Positions 34,031-42,493 of a DNA stretch of 64,000 nt are shown here, one piece after another (positions within the stretch are counted from its first letter, which is position 1; each line of letters opens with the position of its first letter). Source of the stretch: Planctomycetaceae bacterium (GTDB lineage: Bacteria; Planctomycetota; Planctomycetia; Pirellulales; Thermoguttaceae); the NCBI GenBank assembly GCA_012719125.1, contig JAAYAY010000378.1:1-64000 (forward strand), in the 5' to 3' direction. The position numbers were made by a program, and so were the translations under genes. The notes under the pieces were generated by a model that was given only the letters and a program-made list of their open reading frames with translations, was not told the origin of the DNA and searched no databases.

Positions 34031-34289
34031 AAATAGGAAATTTCTTCTTGGCTTTGGGACCGTCCTATTTACCGCAATGCGTCAGAACGCTTCCTAACGT
34101 CCCGAAATGGCTTTTTCTTTCATGGGCAATCAAAACGACAACAAGCGAGGCGTTTCTTATCGTTTTTGGACGATAGATTTTGTCCAGAAAGCCCCAAATC
34201 CACAATTTGCATTGCGTACAGATACGAAACGGGCTTCCCCCCTCAGAAATAGGAAGATGTCTCGTTTTTGGGAGCATTCCTATTTCTGA
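34031..34289. repeat. AAATAGGAA inverted-repeat set
   Basis: TCAGAAATAGGAA (34243-34255) pairs perfectly with 34277-34289 across 21 bases. A second pair, AAATAGGA (34031-34038) with TCCTATTT (34063-34070), uses the same core. Four copies of one core in two opposed pairs suggest protein-binding sites rather than simple terminators. Confidence 0.7.
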
Positions 34290-34730
34290 TGAGGTGGCGT
34301 TTCTTTATTGAAGTGTGATTTGTATATCACGTTGAACTCACTTTGTTTGATTTCGTCCTTCCGTAGGAAGGCAAGGGCTTTTTGTAATTCTGAGATTTTG
34401 CCGGGGCGTAGTCGTTCTTGTAGGATCTTCATCTACCCGTTGCCCGGAAACTTAGTCACGTGGACTAAGAAGCCCAGTTCGTCAAACAATTCACTCCCCC
34501 CTCTGCCGTTGGTACGGTGCAGCATGACCTGCTAGAGTTAGTGAGGCCCGCCGAGGTTTCAAGGCGGTTGATTGGACCGTTTCCGATCCTCCGGTTATCT
34601 TTCCCTGGTGTCCCTACTAACTGACATCAGGATTATTGCTTACGTTGGTCAGACGTAGCCCGTGCAAGCCACCGGCACAACAACGATCACACTTCGTCCT
34701 CAAAGACCAAGTAAATCACGGTTGAGAAAG

Positions 34731-34787
34731 GTAGGACAAGGTAGATGTGTGGTAGATGTGCAGTAGATCGAAGTAGCTTTGATGTAG
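34731..34787. repeat. six GTAG units in phase with the DNA helix
   Basis: GTAG begins at 34731, 34741, 34752, 34763, 34773 and 34784. The steps are 10, 11, 11, 10 and 11 bases, one helical turn each, and two units extend to GTAGATGTG. A protein filament or cooperative array on one DNA face is implied. Confidence 0.7.
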
Positions 34788-34854
34788 TCTATGTATTATC
34801 CAGGTTCTCCATATTACGTCAAGGCTTTTTTGAAAAATCTTGGCTACCTGCTAG

Positions 34855-34894
34855 CACTAATAGAGCAAATTTTGTGTCGCAAATCTTATTAGTG
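34855..34894 (-). terminator. inverted repeat downstream of the gene at 34933
   Basis: CACTAATA (34855-34862) pairs with TATTAGTG (34887-34894) across 24 AT-rich bases. It could be a weak terminator for the leftward genes or another protein site. Confidence 0.4.
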
Positions 34895-34932
34895 GCTCTT
34901 GGGTAGGCCAGCCCCATCGTAGAGAAAACTGA

Positions 34933-35118
34933 TCACTTGTCCTTCTGGCCCGTCCTGACGGCCCACTGTTCCACATCTTCAAGGTCGGTGTCCTGGTCCT
35001 CTGTCAGATCGTGCCACAGACGGTACAGCCTCTCGACCTCGATGTCATTGAGCGTGGCATCGGGATCTGCCAAGTGTTCCCGCAATCGCATCCGAATCCG
35101 AGCTTTGTTCGTTTTCAT
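34933..35118 (-). CDS. small charged hypothetical protein
   Basis: The 61-residue protein has a basic start (MKTNKARIRMRLREHLADPD) and an acidic end (EDQDTDLEDVEQWAVRTGQK). It is predicted helical throughout. It starts eight bases after the stop of the gene at 35127. It is unrecognised. Confidence 0.65.
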   Translation of the reverse strand: MKTNKARIRMRLREHLADPDATLNDIEVERLYRLWHDLTEDQDTDLEDVEQWAVRTGQKDK

Positions 35119-35126
35119 TAGTTGTC

Positions 35127-35531
35127 CTAGTTTGGAAGACCTGCCCAGGCACCACGGTAACCACGGGCCTGCATCTCAGCAATTGTGAGTTTCCGTGGCG
35201 GGCCGACTTGTTTCAGAATGTTCTGCATGGTGTCCAAATCTTGACGAACCTGTTGCTCGAATTCGCCGACATCAAAGTCAGCAAGCACCCGCAGACTGCA
35301 ACGGCCAGTCGCCATCCGTTCGTAATACTTGTGCATGAGGCCATCGGCCCAGCCCCAGATCATGTCCTCGTGTTCTGCGGGCAATCCGGTGTCCCGTGGG
35401 TCCAAGTAGTGGTCGTTGGGGGCCACCGTCTCGAACGCCAAGTCCCAAGACGTTTCCACGGCATCTTGCATCAGGTCAGCGAGTGACTTGGTGTCCTTGG
35501 TGTCGGTTTCCAGAGTTTCTGCGACGGCCAT
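35127..35531 (-). CDS. acidic hypothetical protein
   Basis: The 134-residue protein (MAVAETLETDTKDTKSLADL) has EHEDMIWGWADGLMHKYYER and FDVGEFEQQVRQDLDTMQNI. Several motif copies encode its DT dipeptides. AAGGAAC precedes ATG 35531. It is unrecognised. Confidence 0.65.
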   Translation of the reverse strand: MAVAETLETDTKDTKSLADLMQDAVETSWDLAFETVAPNDHYLDPRDTGLPAEHEDMIWGWADGLMHKYYERMATGRCSLRVLADFDVGEFEQQVRQDLDTMQNILKQVGPPRKLTIAEMQARGYRGAWAGLPN

Positions 35532-35553
35532 GAGTTTGTTCCTTGTGGCTGGA

Positions 35554-35862
35554 TCAACTGGTCACGCTCCCAATCGGCGGTGTCCGTGTCAGCAACTCTG
35601 CGTCAATCATGCCTTCCTGGATAAAATGCTTGATTTCGTCGTGGGTGAACGGGACCAGTTGGGCCTCGGTGCAATTCTGCCCGTGGATCGGACAGGTGTG
35701 CTGCCCGTGGCAGCGGGAATCCGGGCAGGTCATCAGTTTCCCGGTCTGCGGGTCGATGTAATGGACGTGAAACATGGCCCGGTCGCCATGGACGAACGAT
35801 TCCTTGACCAGACCATACCGACTGCTGGCCTTGATTGACACAATGCTGCCGACCTGGATCAT
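35554..35862 (-). CDS. small protein with His/Cys cluster
   Basis: The 102-residue protein (MIQVGSIVSIKASSRYGLVK) continues FHVHYIDPQTGKLMTCPDSR, then CHGQHTCPIHGQNC, a dense Cys/His cluster that may bind zinc. The related gene at 37166 has a similar GPHGQILDLDHLLIHGQEG region. It is unrecognised. Confidence 0.65.
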   Translation of the reverse strand: MIQVGSIVSIKASSRYGLVKESFVHGDRAMFHVHYIDPQTGKLMTCPDSRCHGQHTCPIHGQNCTEAQLVPFTHDEIKHFIQEGMIDAELLTRTPPIGSVTS

Positions 35863-35954
35863 GATGCACCATTTCCGTTTTCTGTGTTGAGGCCCCAGGC
35901 CATGGCGTTGGAGCCCGTTGTTCAGGACCGGCTGTTGGTCGTTGCCGTGGTGTC

Positions 35955-36761
35955 CTAATCGGTGTCGCAGGGCGTGATTGGCCCGATCCTGTTCTCCTGT
36001 GCCGGACCTTCCACCACGAAACCGTTTTCCGCCGCCGTCTTCGTCCAGTCGATGGCCTTGTAGGTCGCCCGGAATGCCCCATGTCCATTGTTGGCGATGT
36101 AGAATTGCCGTCCCTTTGGCTTGGAAGCGACAAGGAACGAACCCTGGCTCCCGTCGTAGCTCCAACCGTCATGCAAGATCAGCCGGTGTCCCTCTTGGAG
36201 ACGGCTGCGGCATAGGTGACCGGCCACCAACTCGACGAATTGGGCAGCGTCACTTTGCGACAGTGCTTCGATTTCCAGAAGTGTCCCGCTTTTGATTTCC
36301 ACGGGCGGCATGGCAACTTCGGCCAGCAGATTCAAAACCTTCACGGTGGCGTCGATGCCGATATGGGCCTTCTGACCTACAAAATCGGTCCAGCCGTTGA
36401 ACGTTCCACCGGTGACGCTCAGTCGAAACGTCTGGCCGTTGATGACCACCGGCACGTAGGAATAGCCCTTCTGAAAGACAAGGCTGATCTTGTTGCGGGG
36501 GATGACGAAGTAAAAATCACGTCCGGCGTGCTGGAACCACTTCTTCCGACCGTCAGGCCAATAGGCACGAGTGTGGAACACCTTGTCCTGCATTGCCGCC
36601 ACGTTGGGATGATCGTAACGGGTTGCGGCGGCCGGATAGTTCGCACCTGCAACTACGACGAACTGGTCGGTGTCCGGCAGGTCAACGTGGTAGTCCGGCT
36701 CGATGTCCACACGGCCAGTCAGTTCGGACAGATTCACGATCCTGGGTTCTTCCTCGGTCAT
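35955..36761 (-). CDS. hypothetical protein
   Basis: The 268-residue soluble protein (MTEEEPRIVNLSELTGRVDI) includes YWPDGRKKWFQHAGRDFYFV, LVFQKGYSYVPVVINGQTFR and LLHDGWSYDGSQGSFLVASK-like beta strands. GGAG lies eight bases before ATG 36761. Its TAG stop overlaps GGACACC. No domain was recognised; it is one of the larger proteins of the block. Confidence 0.7.
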   Translation of the reverse strand: MTEEEPRIVNLSELTGRVDIEPDYHVDLPDTDQFVVVAGANYPAAATRYDHPNVAAMQDKVFHTRAYWPDGRKKWFQHAGRDFYFVIPRNKISLVFQKGYSYVPVVINGQTFRLSVTGGTFNGWTDFVGQKAHIGIDATVKVLNLLAEVAMPPVEIKSGTLLEIEALSQSDAAQFVELVAGHLCRSRLQEGHRLILHDGWSYDGSQGSFLVASKPKGRQFYIANNGHGAFRATYKAIDWTKTAAENGFVVEGPAQENRIGPITPCDTD

Positions 36762-36816
36762 CTGCAATGCTCCAGAAGAGGCGTTTCGGAAGTAGCTGAG
36801 TCCGTGGTGTCCGAGC

Positions 36817-37143
36817 CTAGCTTCGTCTGGGCGGGATGGCGGTCAGTTCGTAGCCGTCGCCACAGCCGAACCCAGCTTCATGCCACGCCAAGACGATCTC
36901 GGCACCAGCTTCGGTCAAGGACCACCAGCCGATGCAACGTGGGGCAGTGCAGGATGCAAGTTTCATCAGCCCGGCGTCGATGACCGGCCGATACTCGGAG
37001 CGAGTGCCAAGCCCCGTCCAGGCCCGCAACAGGTCATCCGGTGTCCATTTCCTCCCGTCCCGCCGAATTCCAAAGCACTCAAAACGCCGAAGTGCTTCGC
37101 AGAGCAGGCTGTGCTGGGCAGTGCCGAGTCGAAACTTGGTCAT
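36817..37143 (-). CDS. hypothetical winged-helix-like protein
   Basis: The 108-residue protein (MTKFRLGTAQHSLLCEALRR) has DLLRAWTGLGTRSEYRPVID, then CIGWWSLTEAGAEIVLAWHE. The helical start and WWSLTEAGA turn recall winged-helix proteins (the LTxxG pattern), so DNA binding is possible. GGGGA precedes ATG 37143. Confidence 0.6.
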   Translation of the reverse strand: MTKFRLGTAQHSLLCEALRRFECFGIRRDGRKWTPDDLLRAWTGLGTRSEYRPVIDAGLMKLASCTAPRCIGWWSLTEAGAEIVLAWHEAGFGCGDGYELTAIPPRRS

Positions 37144-37165
37144 GGTCTTGTCCCCGTAGGTGTCC

Positions 37166-37567
37166 TCAGTCATCACGTTGCCAGTAATCTGTGGGCAACA
37201 TGCCGTCCTGGGGCAGTCCATCGCCGAAGTAACGGCACGGGAACGGGCATTTGGCTCCCTCCTGGCCGTGGATCAGCAGGTGGTCCAGATCCAGGATTTG
37301 CCCGTGCGGGCCGTAGTGGCAGGTCTCAGGGTCGTAGTCCCCCTGATCCGCCTCCGACACAACAATGTGGTGTCCGAACTGGTCGTGATCGGCGAATTCG
37401 TCGATGGCGTCGGAAACGTTGTCTGCCTCGACAACGAAATAGACTGGGGTGAAGCTGCCGCCGATCTCGATCAGCCACGACTTGCCGAACCAATCTCCGG
37501 GATTGATCACCGGAATGTCGGTCAACTGCTGGCCTTGAAATGTTGCTTTGGCTGTGACTTGGCACAC
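37166..37567 (-). CDS. hypothetical protein
   Basis: The 133-residue protein starts at GTG 37567, where GGAGG lies six bases upstream, better than the TTG at 37585. It contains WLIEIGGSFTPVYFVVEADN, SDAIDEFADHDQFGHHIVVS and a Cys-containing CPFPCRYFGDGLPQDGMLP end. Its TGA is followed immediately by GGACACC. It is unrecognised. Confidence 0.65.
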   Translation of the reverse strand: MCQVTAKATFQGQQLTDIPVINPGDWFGKSWLIEIGGSFTPVYFVVEADNVSDAIDEFADHDQFGHHIVVSEADQGDYDPETCHYGPHGQILDLDHLLIHGQEGAKCPFPCRYFGDGLPQDGMLPTDYWQRDD

Positions 37568-37729
37568 GTAGTCCCTCCGTTGCAAAAGTTGGATTGGGCT
37601 GCTGACCCTTGGGGTGGCGGTGTCCGATCAAGATCTCAAATGAGTTTTTGACCGGCTTTCCAGATTTCCCTGGTGTTCGACCAGAACTGCAAAGCTGGAA
37701 TCGTTCGTGTTGTCCTGTGCCGACGCCGA

Positions 37730-37966
37730 TCAGACGGTCGGGTCGCAGAACAGGTCGAAGGGATTCCCTTCCACCATGACCGCAAACGGCACCGGGGTGA
37801 TGCTGTCGTCGGGGTTGTGCTGCATGGCACAGACGAGGGCCACGGGCTGCTGATCGGCCTTGCGAATGGCACTGACAAGAGCCAATGCCCCGTCGCCAGC
37901 GGCACGCAACAACGTGTTGAAGTTCTGTCGGTCGCCTTTGCGGAGTCTGGGCGGTGTTTTGTTCAT
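37730..37966 (-). CDS. DUF6117-like small protein
   Basis: The 78-residue protein has RQNFNTLLRAAGDGALALVS, then PVALVCAMQ and PFAVMVEGNPFDLFCDP. This is the layout of DUF6117 proteins, which I recall from alphaproteobacterial plasmids and mobile islands (N-F..LL.A...GD.AL and GNPYD ends). The function is unknown. GGAG precedes ATG 37966. Confidence 0.7.
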   Translation of the reverse strand: MNKTPPRLRKGDRQNFNTLLRAAGDGALALVSAIRKADQQPVALVCAMQHNPDDSITPVPFAVMVEGNPFDLFCDPTV

Positions 37967-38033
37967 TGGTGGTTCTGCTCCGTTACAAAAGTTGGATTGG
38001 TGCTGACGCCGAGAGCGGTGGTGTCCATTGTCA

Positions 38034-38357
38034 CTACGGGCCGATGTTGACCTCCCACTCCACGTCCCTGCCATCAGCCAAGTCCATGCAAGCGGTGAAG
38101 CACTCGGTCTTGGATTGCTCGGTGTCCGCCAAGTGGTTGAGCTTGTTCAGCACTGCAATGGAGACTGGGTTTTGCAGGGCGAAATCGCTGCCGCTGTACT
38201 CTTGGCCGTGTTCACGACCGTCAAGGAAATGCCGCAGAACGGTCAGGAGGAAATTCGTCACGGCCAGCGGGTTGCAGGCGTCCTGGATTTCCGTGGCTTT
38301 GGCCGCTAGCTTTCTTGCTTCGTCCGTCGCTTTGATACTGACTCGTTTTGTCGCCAT
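38034..38357 (-). CDS. hypothetical protein with helical N-terminus
   Basis: The 107-residue protein (MATKRVSIKATDEARKLAAK) has a basic helical start and LAVTNFLLTVLRHFLDGREH, then SIAVLNKLNHLADTEQ. The pattern could be a ribbon-helix-helix-like or coiled protein. GGAG precedes ATG 38357. It is unrecognised. Confidence 0.65.
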   Translation of the reverse strand: MATKRVSIKATDEARKLAAKATEIQDACNPLAVTNFLLTVLRHFLDGREHGQEYSGSDFALQNPVSIAVLNKLNHLADTEQSKTECFTACMDLADGRDVEWEVNIGP

Positions 38358-38525
38358 GTTTAGGGTCTCCAAAAGCTTTGAGGGGCGTCTGCGTCGTGGT
38401 TGGTGTCCCCAGGTGGATAATCTGTCCAGTGGCGGGGGCAGGCCGTCGTCGTTGCCGGTGTCCGTCAAGAAATAGAAGCGGCGGTCGGCATCCGTGCCTG
38501 CCCCCTCGTTAGTTCACGCTACCGT

Positions 38526-38966
38526 TCACGCCACCGCCAGCATCTCGTCCATAACCGGCACAACTTCGACCGACAGCTTTTTGGTGACCACGCTGCCTGA
38601 CCTCCGTTGCTTCGGCAACTTGGAAATCAGGTCGTCTTTGACCGCCTGAATGGCCGACTCCACGTCCTTCATGCGGGCTTCGATCTGTTGGTCCATGTTT
38701 TTCCCGTTGGTCATGGCTTCGGAGATTGCCTCCCTCAACATCCGCAACGCATGGTCCTGGGCGATGCCGGACTTCTCCCAGAACAACGCCAGCGTCGGGA
38801 TCAGGGGGATTGACGCCGTGGGGGCGACCATGGTGTCCGACTGTTTCGTCACCACGCCGCTGACATGGATCGTCACAACTTCGTCCAGGTAGTGGCTGCC
38901 GGGTTCCAGGTCCAGGTCTTCGTCCTTCCACACCTTGGCGATCAGGGCTTTCAGGGTGCTTTCCAT
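38526..38966 (-). CDS. hypothetical helical protein
   Basis: The 146-residue protein (MESTLKALIAKVWKDEDLDL) has PLIPTLALFWEKSGIAQDHA, MLREAISEAMTNGKNMDQQI and VESAIQAVKDDLISKLPKQR. Conserved small proteins of mobile elements look similar, but no family is claimed. GGAG lies six bases before ATG 38966. Confidence 0.65.
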   Translation of the reverse strand: MESTLKALIAKVWKDEDLDLEPGSHYLDEVVTIHVSGVVTKQSDTMVAPTASIPLIPTLALFWEKSGIAQDHALRMLREAISEAMTNGKNMDQQIEARMKDVESAIQAVKDDLISKLPKQRRSGSVVTKKLSVEVVPVMDEMLAVA

Positions 38967-39004
38967 TGCCAGACTCCTGTATGAGGGGTGCTTGTCGTCG
39001 GTCA

Positions 39005-39394
39005 TCACTCGTGATCGACAGCCGTTCTTGTGGTGTCCTTTCGGTCCTTGCCGTCCTTGCCCCTCCCGTCAGCAATCGCCAACAGGGCGGGCTGTTGTGC
39101 GGGCAACAAGGCCCTGACCTCGGGCGGAATCACTTTCTTGGCCCGATACGGCAGTTTGAGTTGGTGGCTTTGCTGCATCTCGGCCAGAAGCAGCAGGATG
39201 TATTGGCTGGCGATTTCCGATGGCAAAGGCCAGTGGGTGTGCCAGTAGGAGTTGGCAATCGCACTGGCCCAGGACCACGTGGCTTGCCAGATCGAAAACT
39301 GGCTCGGACGAATCCCGTAGTGGGACAAGTGCCGCCGCACGTCCCGAACCAGCTTCTTCTTCGGCCAGCCGGGCAGACTGTGATCCTCGGCCAT
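39005..39394 (-). CDS. hypothetical helical basic protein
   Basis: The 129-residue protein has KLVRDVRRHLSHYGIRPSQF, IWQATWSWASAIANSYW, IASQYILLLLAEMQQSHQLK and a basic C-terminus (GRGKDGKDRKDTTRT). The RHLxxYGIRPSQF segment looks like a helix-turn-helix. AAAGGG precedes ATG 39394. It is unrecognised. Confidence 0.65.
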   Translation of the reverse strand: MAEDHSLPGWPKKKLVRDVRRHLSHYGIRPSQFSIWQATWSWASAIANSYWHTHWPLPSEIASQYILLLLAEMQQSHQLKLPYRAKKVIPPEVRALLPAQQPALLAIADGRGKDGKDRKDTTRTAVDHE

Positions 39395-39419
39395 GCGGTC
39401 CCTTTCCGGGTTGGTGTCC

Positions 39420-40319
39420 TCAGTCGTCGTTGTGTCGGCTGAGTGTGCGGTAAAACGACGCCCTTGATTTGCCGGTCTTGGAACACCAGTAGGACTGCTG
39501 CTCTTGCGTCGATTCCGGGTGCCTAGCCAGGGCTTCCTCCAAGATCCGTCGATCATTCGACTTGGTGTCCAGACGCCTCGTTGCCAACGGCTTTCGTCCA
39601 AGCGTTTGAAGTTGGGACTTGACCAGCATCCGCCAGTCCAGACCCTCGGCACGGGCGTACTGGAGCTTACGGAGCGACGGTGCCAAGAGCCGAACCGAAA
39701 TCTGCCGGTCGTCGGAATTTTCGCCGATGTAGTCGATGACCATTTGGCAATCGTCCGGCGTCAGGTCACGAAAGCCCTTTGCGGAAATGCAACGCATCAG
39801 TTCCAGAACTTCTTCGTTGGTCGCACTCAATTCAAAGATGTCACACCTTGATAGCACCGCCTTGAAAGCGTCGTTCTTTTTGGGAATGACGTTGGCGGCG
39901 AAGATGAACCGGCTGGTCGTCTCGAACCGTGGCGGCAACTCGCTGGGCAACTGGGAACTGCCGTATGTCACGACCCTGGGTGTCCCCCACAGAGCGGACC
40001 TCAGCAGGCCCAAGTGGGCCATGGACCCGAAGATGGAATCCACGTCGTCTGCGAAGATTACGAAATCCTCCTTGTACTGATACAGCGTCGAGTACAAGGC
40101 CAACGGCGTGATGTGGCTGTTGATCAGCACGGGTTCCACGCCCTCAGCCTCCAACGTTTTCAGCACGGTTCTGCTTTTGCCGAGGCCCCCTTGTGCCCCG
40201 AACACAAACAAGGCGTGGCTGAGCTTTCTCGCCACCATCCGCACATGATGCGACAACAACTGCTGGCGTTGCTCCAGGGCGGAAAGGGCCGTGGTTTCGG
40301 TTCCGGTTTCTTCGTGCAT
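39420..40319 (-). CDS. AAA+ ATPase
   Basis: The 299-residue protein has Walker A FVFGAQGGLGKSRT (41-49), Walker B FVIFADDVDSIF (87-93), then GLLRSALWGTPRVVTYGS, a sensor-1 region FIFAANVIPKKND and RCDIFELSATNEEVLEL. The C-terminal part (SYWCSKTGKSRASFYRTL) may be a helix-turn-helix. It resembles ATPases of mobile elements that move or load proteins on DNA. GGGGGAA precedes ATG 40319. Its TGA is followed directly by GGACACC. It is the best mechanistic candidate for a partner of the polarised motif. Confidence 0.8.
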   Translation of the reverse strand: MHEETGTETTALSALEQRQQLLSHHVRMVARKLSHALFVFGAQGGLGKSRTVLKTLEAEGVEPVLINSHITPLALYSTLYQYKEDFVIFADDVDSIFGSMAHLGLLRSALWGTPRVVTYGSSQLPSELPPRFETTSRFIFAANVIPKKNDAFKAVLSRCDIFELSATNEEVLELMRCISAKGFRDLTPDDCQMVIDYIGENSDDRQISVRLLAPSLRKLQYARAEGLDWRMLVKSQLQTLGRKPLATRRLDTKSNDRRILEEALARHPESTQEQQSYWCSKTGKSRASFYRTLSRHNDD

Positions 40320-40380
40320 GTCTTCCCCCAATCGTGCTTGCGTTACAGTTGACTTCCACGGCCCGTCCTGTGGTGTCCGC

Positions 40381-41064
40381 CTACAGGCTACCGTTGCACC
40401 GAAACTCGTTGATCTCGTCCATCACGCCGTCCCAGGTCACAGCAGTAATCCCACGTACCCGATAGCCACCGCCCTTGTCACTTGTCGGCAGCCAGCCGGG
40501 ACGGCAACGACTACCACGCAGGAACAGTGGGTCAATTTCCTTGCGGTGCATGTAGCTCACCGGCTCGGTGTCCCGATCTCCCGCTAGGATCATTTCGTTC
40601 AGTTCGTCCCGCTTGTACTCGTCGTCGGCCACGTCATCGGTTTCCTCGTACTGGGTTTCCAGGAACCAAAGCTCGTAGGACGCACAGAACTCGCAAAGGT
40701 GGTGGTGTTGCCGCCGGTCAAAGGCGTAGACGCCGAAGAGGCGTTTCGTCTTGGCCTGCACGTCGTCGCACCAGTAGTCCCCTTCCGGCAGTTTGATGAC
40801 GCAGGTGTCCGGGAGCAGTTGGGCTTTGCCTTCGGGAATGTCGGAGCCGTCCGGCAGGAAGAAATCGCCACGCTGCTGGATGTAGCTGGGTTCACCGCCG
40901 TGCTGCCACGCCGCCTCGGTGTAGACCTCGGCGTGACTGTAGTCACCATCGACGTAAAGCAACGTGCAGTCCGTCCGGTCGAAGTCCCTGCCTTCCTTCC
41001 CGTGGTTGTACGGGATGAAAACGGCGTTGGGGCGGAACAGCTTTTTCTCGGCAACGGCCAACAT
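40381..41064 (-). CDS. hypothetical protein
   Basis: The 227-residue protein (MLAVAEKKLFRPNAVFIPYN) includes TLLYVDGDYSHAEVYTEAAW, FGVYAFDRRQHHHLCEFCAS and a terminal GITAVTWDGVMDEINEF. The HHHLCEFC cluster might bind metal. It contains three motif copies. It is unrecognised. Confidence 0.65.
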   Translation of the reverse strand: MLAVAEKKLFRPNAVFIPYNHGKEGRDFDRTDCTLLYVDGDYSHAEVYTEAAWQHGGEPSYIQQRGDFFLPDGSDIPEGKAQLLPDTCVIKLPEGDYWCDDVQAKTKRLFGVYAFDRRQHHHLCEFCASYELWFLETQYEETDDVADDEYKRDELNEMILAGDRDTEPVSYMHRKEIDPLFLRGSRCRPGWLPTSDKGGGYRVRGITAVTWDGVMDEINEFRCNGSL

Positions 41065-41123
41065 GATGTTGTTCTTTCGGCAAGGGGGTTGTCTTGTTGT
41101 TCAGGGTCCTGGCCGGTGTCCGT

Positions 41124-41444
41124 TTACCCTTCGTCGTCGTCGGGCAGATGGACCTTGTGGTAGCCTTCACGGTCAATCCAGTAGGCCCAGCCGCCGTTGT
41201 CGCAGGTGTCGTTCTGTTGCACCAACTCGAAGGCCCGATCCGCCAACACTTCGTGCGACATATCTTCCAGCCGTTTCCGTTCGGCGTCCGCCGCACGTCC
41301 GGCGTGGTGGTGTCCGGCCTTGTCCAAGACGGCCTCAAACTTGTCATCGCAGATGGCGTCGGTCAGCCGTTTCTCGCTCCACCTTTCCAGTTCGTCCCGG
41401 ATCTGCTGCCAACCGTCAGCAGCGATGCTGATGCCCCAGGCCAT
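41124..41444 (-). CDS. plasmid-type conserved protein
   Basis: The 106-residue protein (MAWGISIAADGWQQIRDELE) has MSHEVLADRAFELVQQNDTC and DNGGWAYWIDREGYHKVHLP. This start and the CDNGG...WIDREGYHKV end match a conserved plasmid-borne family from memory. GGGAG precedes ATG 41444. The role is unknown. Confidence 0.7.
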   Translation of the reverse strand: MAWGISIAADGWQQIRDELERWSEKRLTDAICDDKFEAVLDKAGHHHAGRAADAERKRLEDMSHEVLADRAFELVQQNDTCDNGGWAYWIDREGYHKVHLPDDDEG

Positions 41445-41498
41445 GTTTTGTCTCCCGTGTCAGAAGGTCTGCCTTACGGTGGTCTTGATGGTGTCCCA

Positions 41499-41861
41499 TC
41501 AGTCGTCCGATTCCGTGCCTAACAGTTCCTTGACCTTTTGCGTCACGTCCATCTCGAAAGCGTCGGCAGCAAAGGCCGCAAACGGGAAGCTGTCGCCAGG
41601 ACGGTAGCGGCTGCCGAGCAACGTCCCGTTGAACAAAGCGGCACAGGGGTGCTTCGAGTGCTGCAAGGTGTAGACCTGCAACTCGTTGAAAATCACGTAG
41701 TCGTGCTGATCGGTGGATTCGTGGACGAGTCGGGTCAGAAGCTCGTCCCGGTCTTCGTCGTCTTCGTCATCGGTGTCCTGCAACTCGGCGACGATGCCTT
41801 CCGCCACGTCGGTGACGGCCTGCCAGTAGTTGTCGTGTTCTTGTTTGGATTTGCTGGGCAT
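41499..41861 (-). CDS. conserved acidic small protein
   Basis: The 120-residue acidic protein has EHDNYWQAVTDVAEGIVAEL, DDEDDEDRDELLTRLVHEST and HDYVIFNELQVYTLQHSKHP. Proteins with this VIF...L.HS.N core occur on plasmids (recollection). GAGGAAAC precedes ATG 41861. An internal motif copy encodes QDT. Confidence 0.7.
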   Translation of the reverse strand: MPSKSKQEHDNYWQAVTDVAEGIVAELQDTDDEDDEDRDELLTRLVHESTDQHDYVIFNELQVYTLQHSKHPCAALFNGTLLGSRYRPGDSFPFAAFAADAFEMDVTQKVKELLGTESDD

Positions 41862-41938
41862 TGTGTTTCCTCTGGTGTCCGTGGGGCTGACACGCCGTTC
41901 AAGAATTGGCGTGTCATGGTGGTTGGGGCGGTGTCCGG

Positions 41939-42493
41939 TCAGACCTTCTTCAAGAATCCGCCTACAACCAGCAGCTTGCGGATTTCGGTGTCCGTCGTTG
42001 CTTGGCTCGAACCCGGTTGCATGGCTAATCGCTCCATCAGCCTGTGCCGGTGCAACTCCACATGTTCAATCGCTGCTGCCATCTTGCCGTTGTGAAGTCG
42101 AGCAGCGGAACGAATCATGTCGGTGGTGATGAAGGGGGCACAGTAACCGGCATTGGCCCAACGTTCCTGTCGCCGCACTTCCAGTTGTCCGACGATCTGG
42201 CCCTGCTCGTTTTTCAGATCGATGTGGGCTGCCTTGTGGGCAAAGTCGATCATCGGCCAGGGGTTGTTTGCCACGACTGGCAAGAGGGTGTCCTGCCAGA
42301 CGCTCATCCACGGAATGGTCTGAACCACTGCCAGGAACTCGTCCCGGCTGGGCGGGTGGTCGAAGTCGATGGTGTCCGGCCGGTAGAACTGCGGCCCTTC
42401 CTCAAATCCGTTGGCCTTGACTGGTTGCACTCCGGCCTCGGTTGCAGCAGGCCAGAAGTGTACGGTCAGTTGCCAGTAGTCATGACGTTTCAT
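41939..42493 (-). CDS. hypothetical protein
   Basis: The 184-residue protein (MKRHDYWQLTVHFWPAATEA) has DFAHKAAHIDLKNEQGQIVG, QLEVRRQERWANAGYCAPF and a terminal RKLLVVGGFLKKV. It contains four motif copies. GGAG precedes ATG 42493 at a long distance. It is unrecognised. Confidence 0.65.
   Translation of the reverse strand: MKRHDYWQLTVHFWPAATEAGVQPVKANGFEEGPQFYRPDTIDFDHPPSRDEFLAVVQTIPWMSVWQDTLLPVVANNPWPMIDFAHKAAHIDLKNEQGQIVGQLEVRRQERWANAGYCAPFITTDMIRSAARLHNGKMAAAIEHVELHRHRLMERLAMQPGSSQATTDTEIRKLLVVGGFLKKV

Larger units (their letters stand above)
33863..34932. promoter_or_regulatory. 1 kb gene-free, AT-richer control region (possible origin)
   Basis: No supported gene is seen here, and the DNA is visibly richer in A and T than its surroundings. 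It holds two pairs of AAATAGGAA inverted repeats, TGCGTCAGA-like repeats (34014, 34079), and CTTAGTC/GACTAAG (34451-34469). A phased GTAG array (34731-34787) is followed by an AT-rich stretch (34790-34890). Together these resemble a replication origin or a major promoter/operator region for the leftward genes. Confidence 0.55.
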
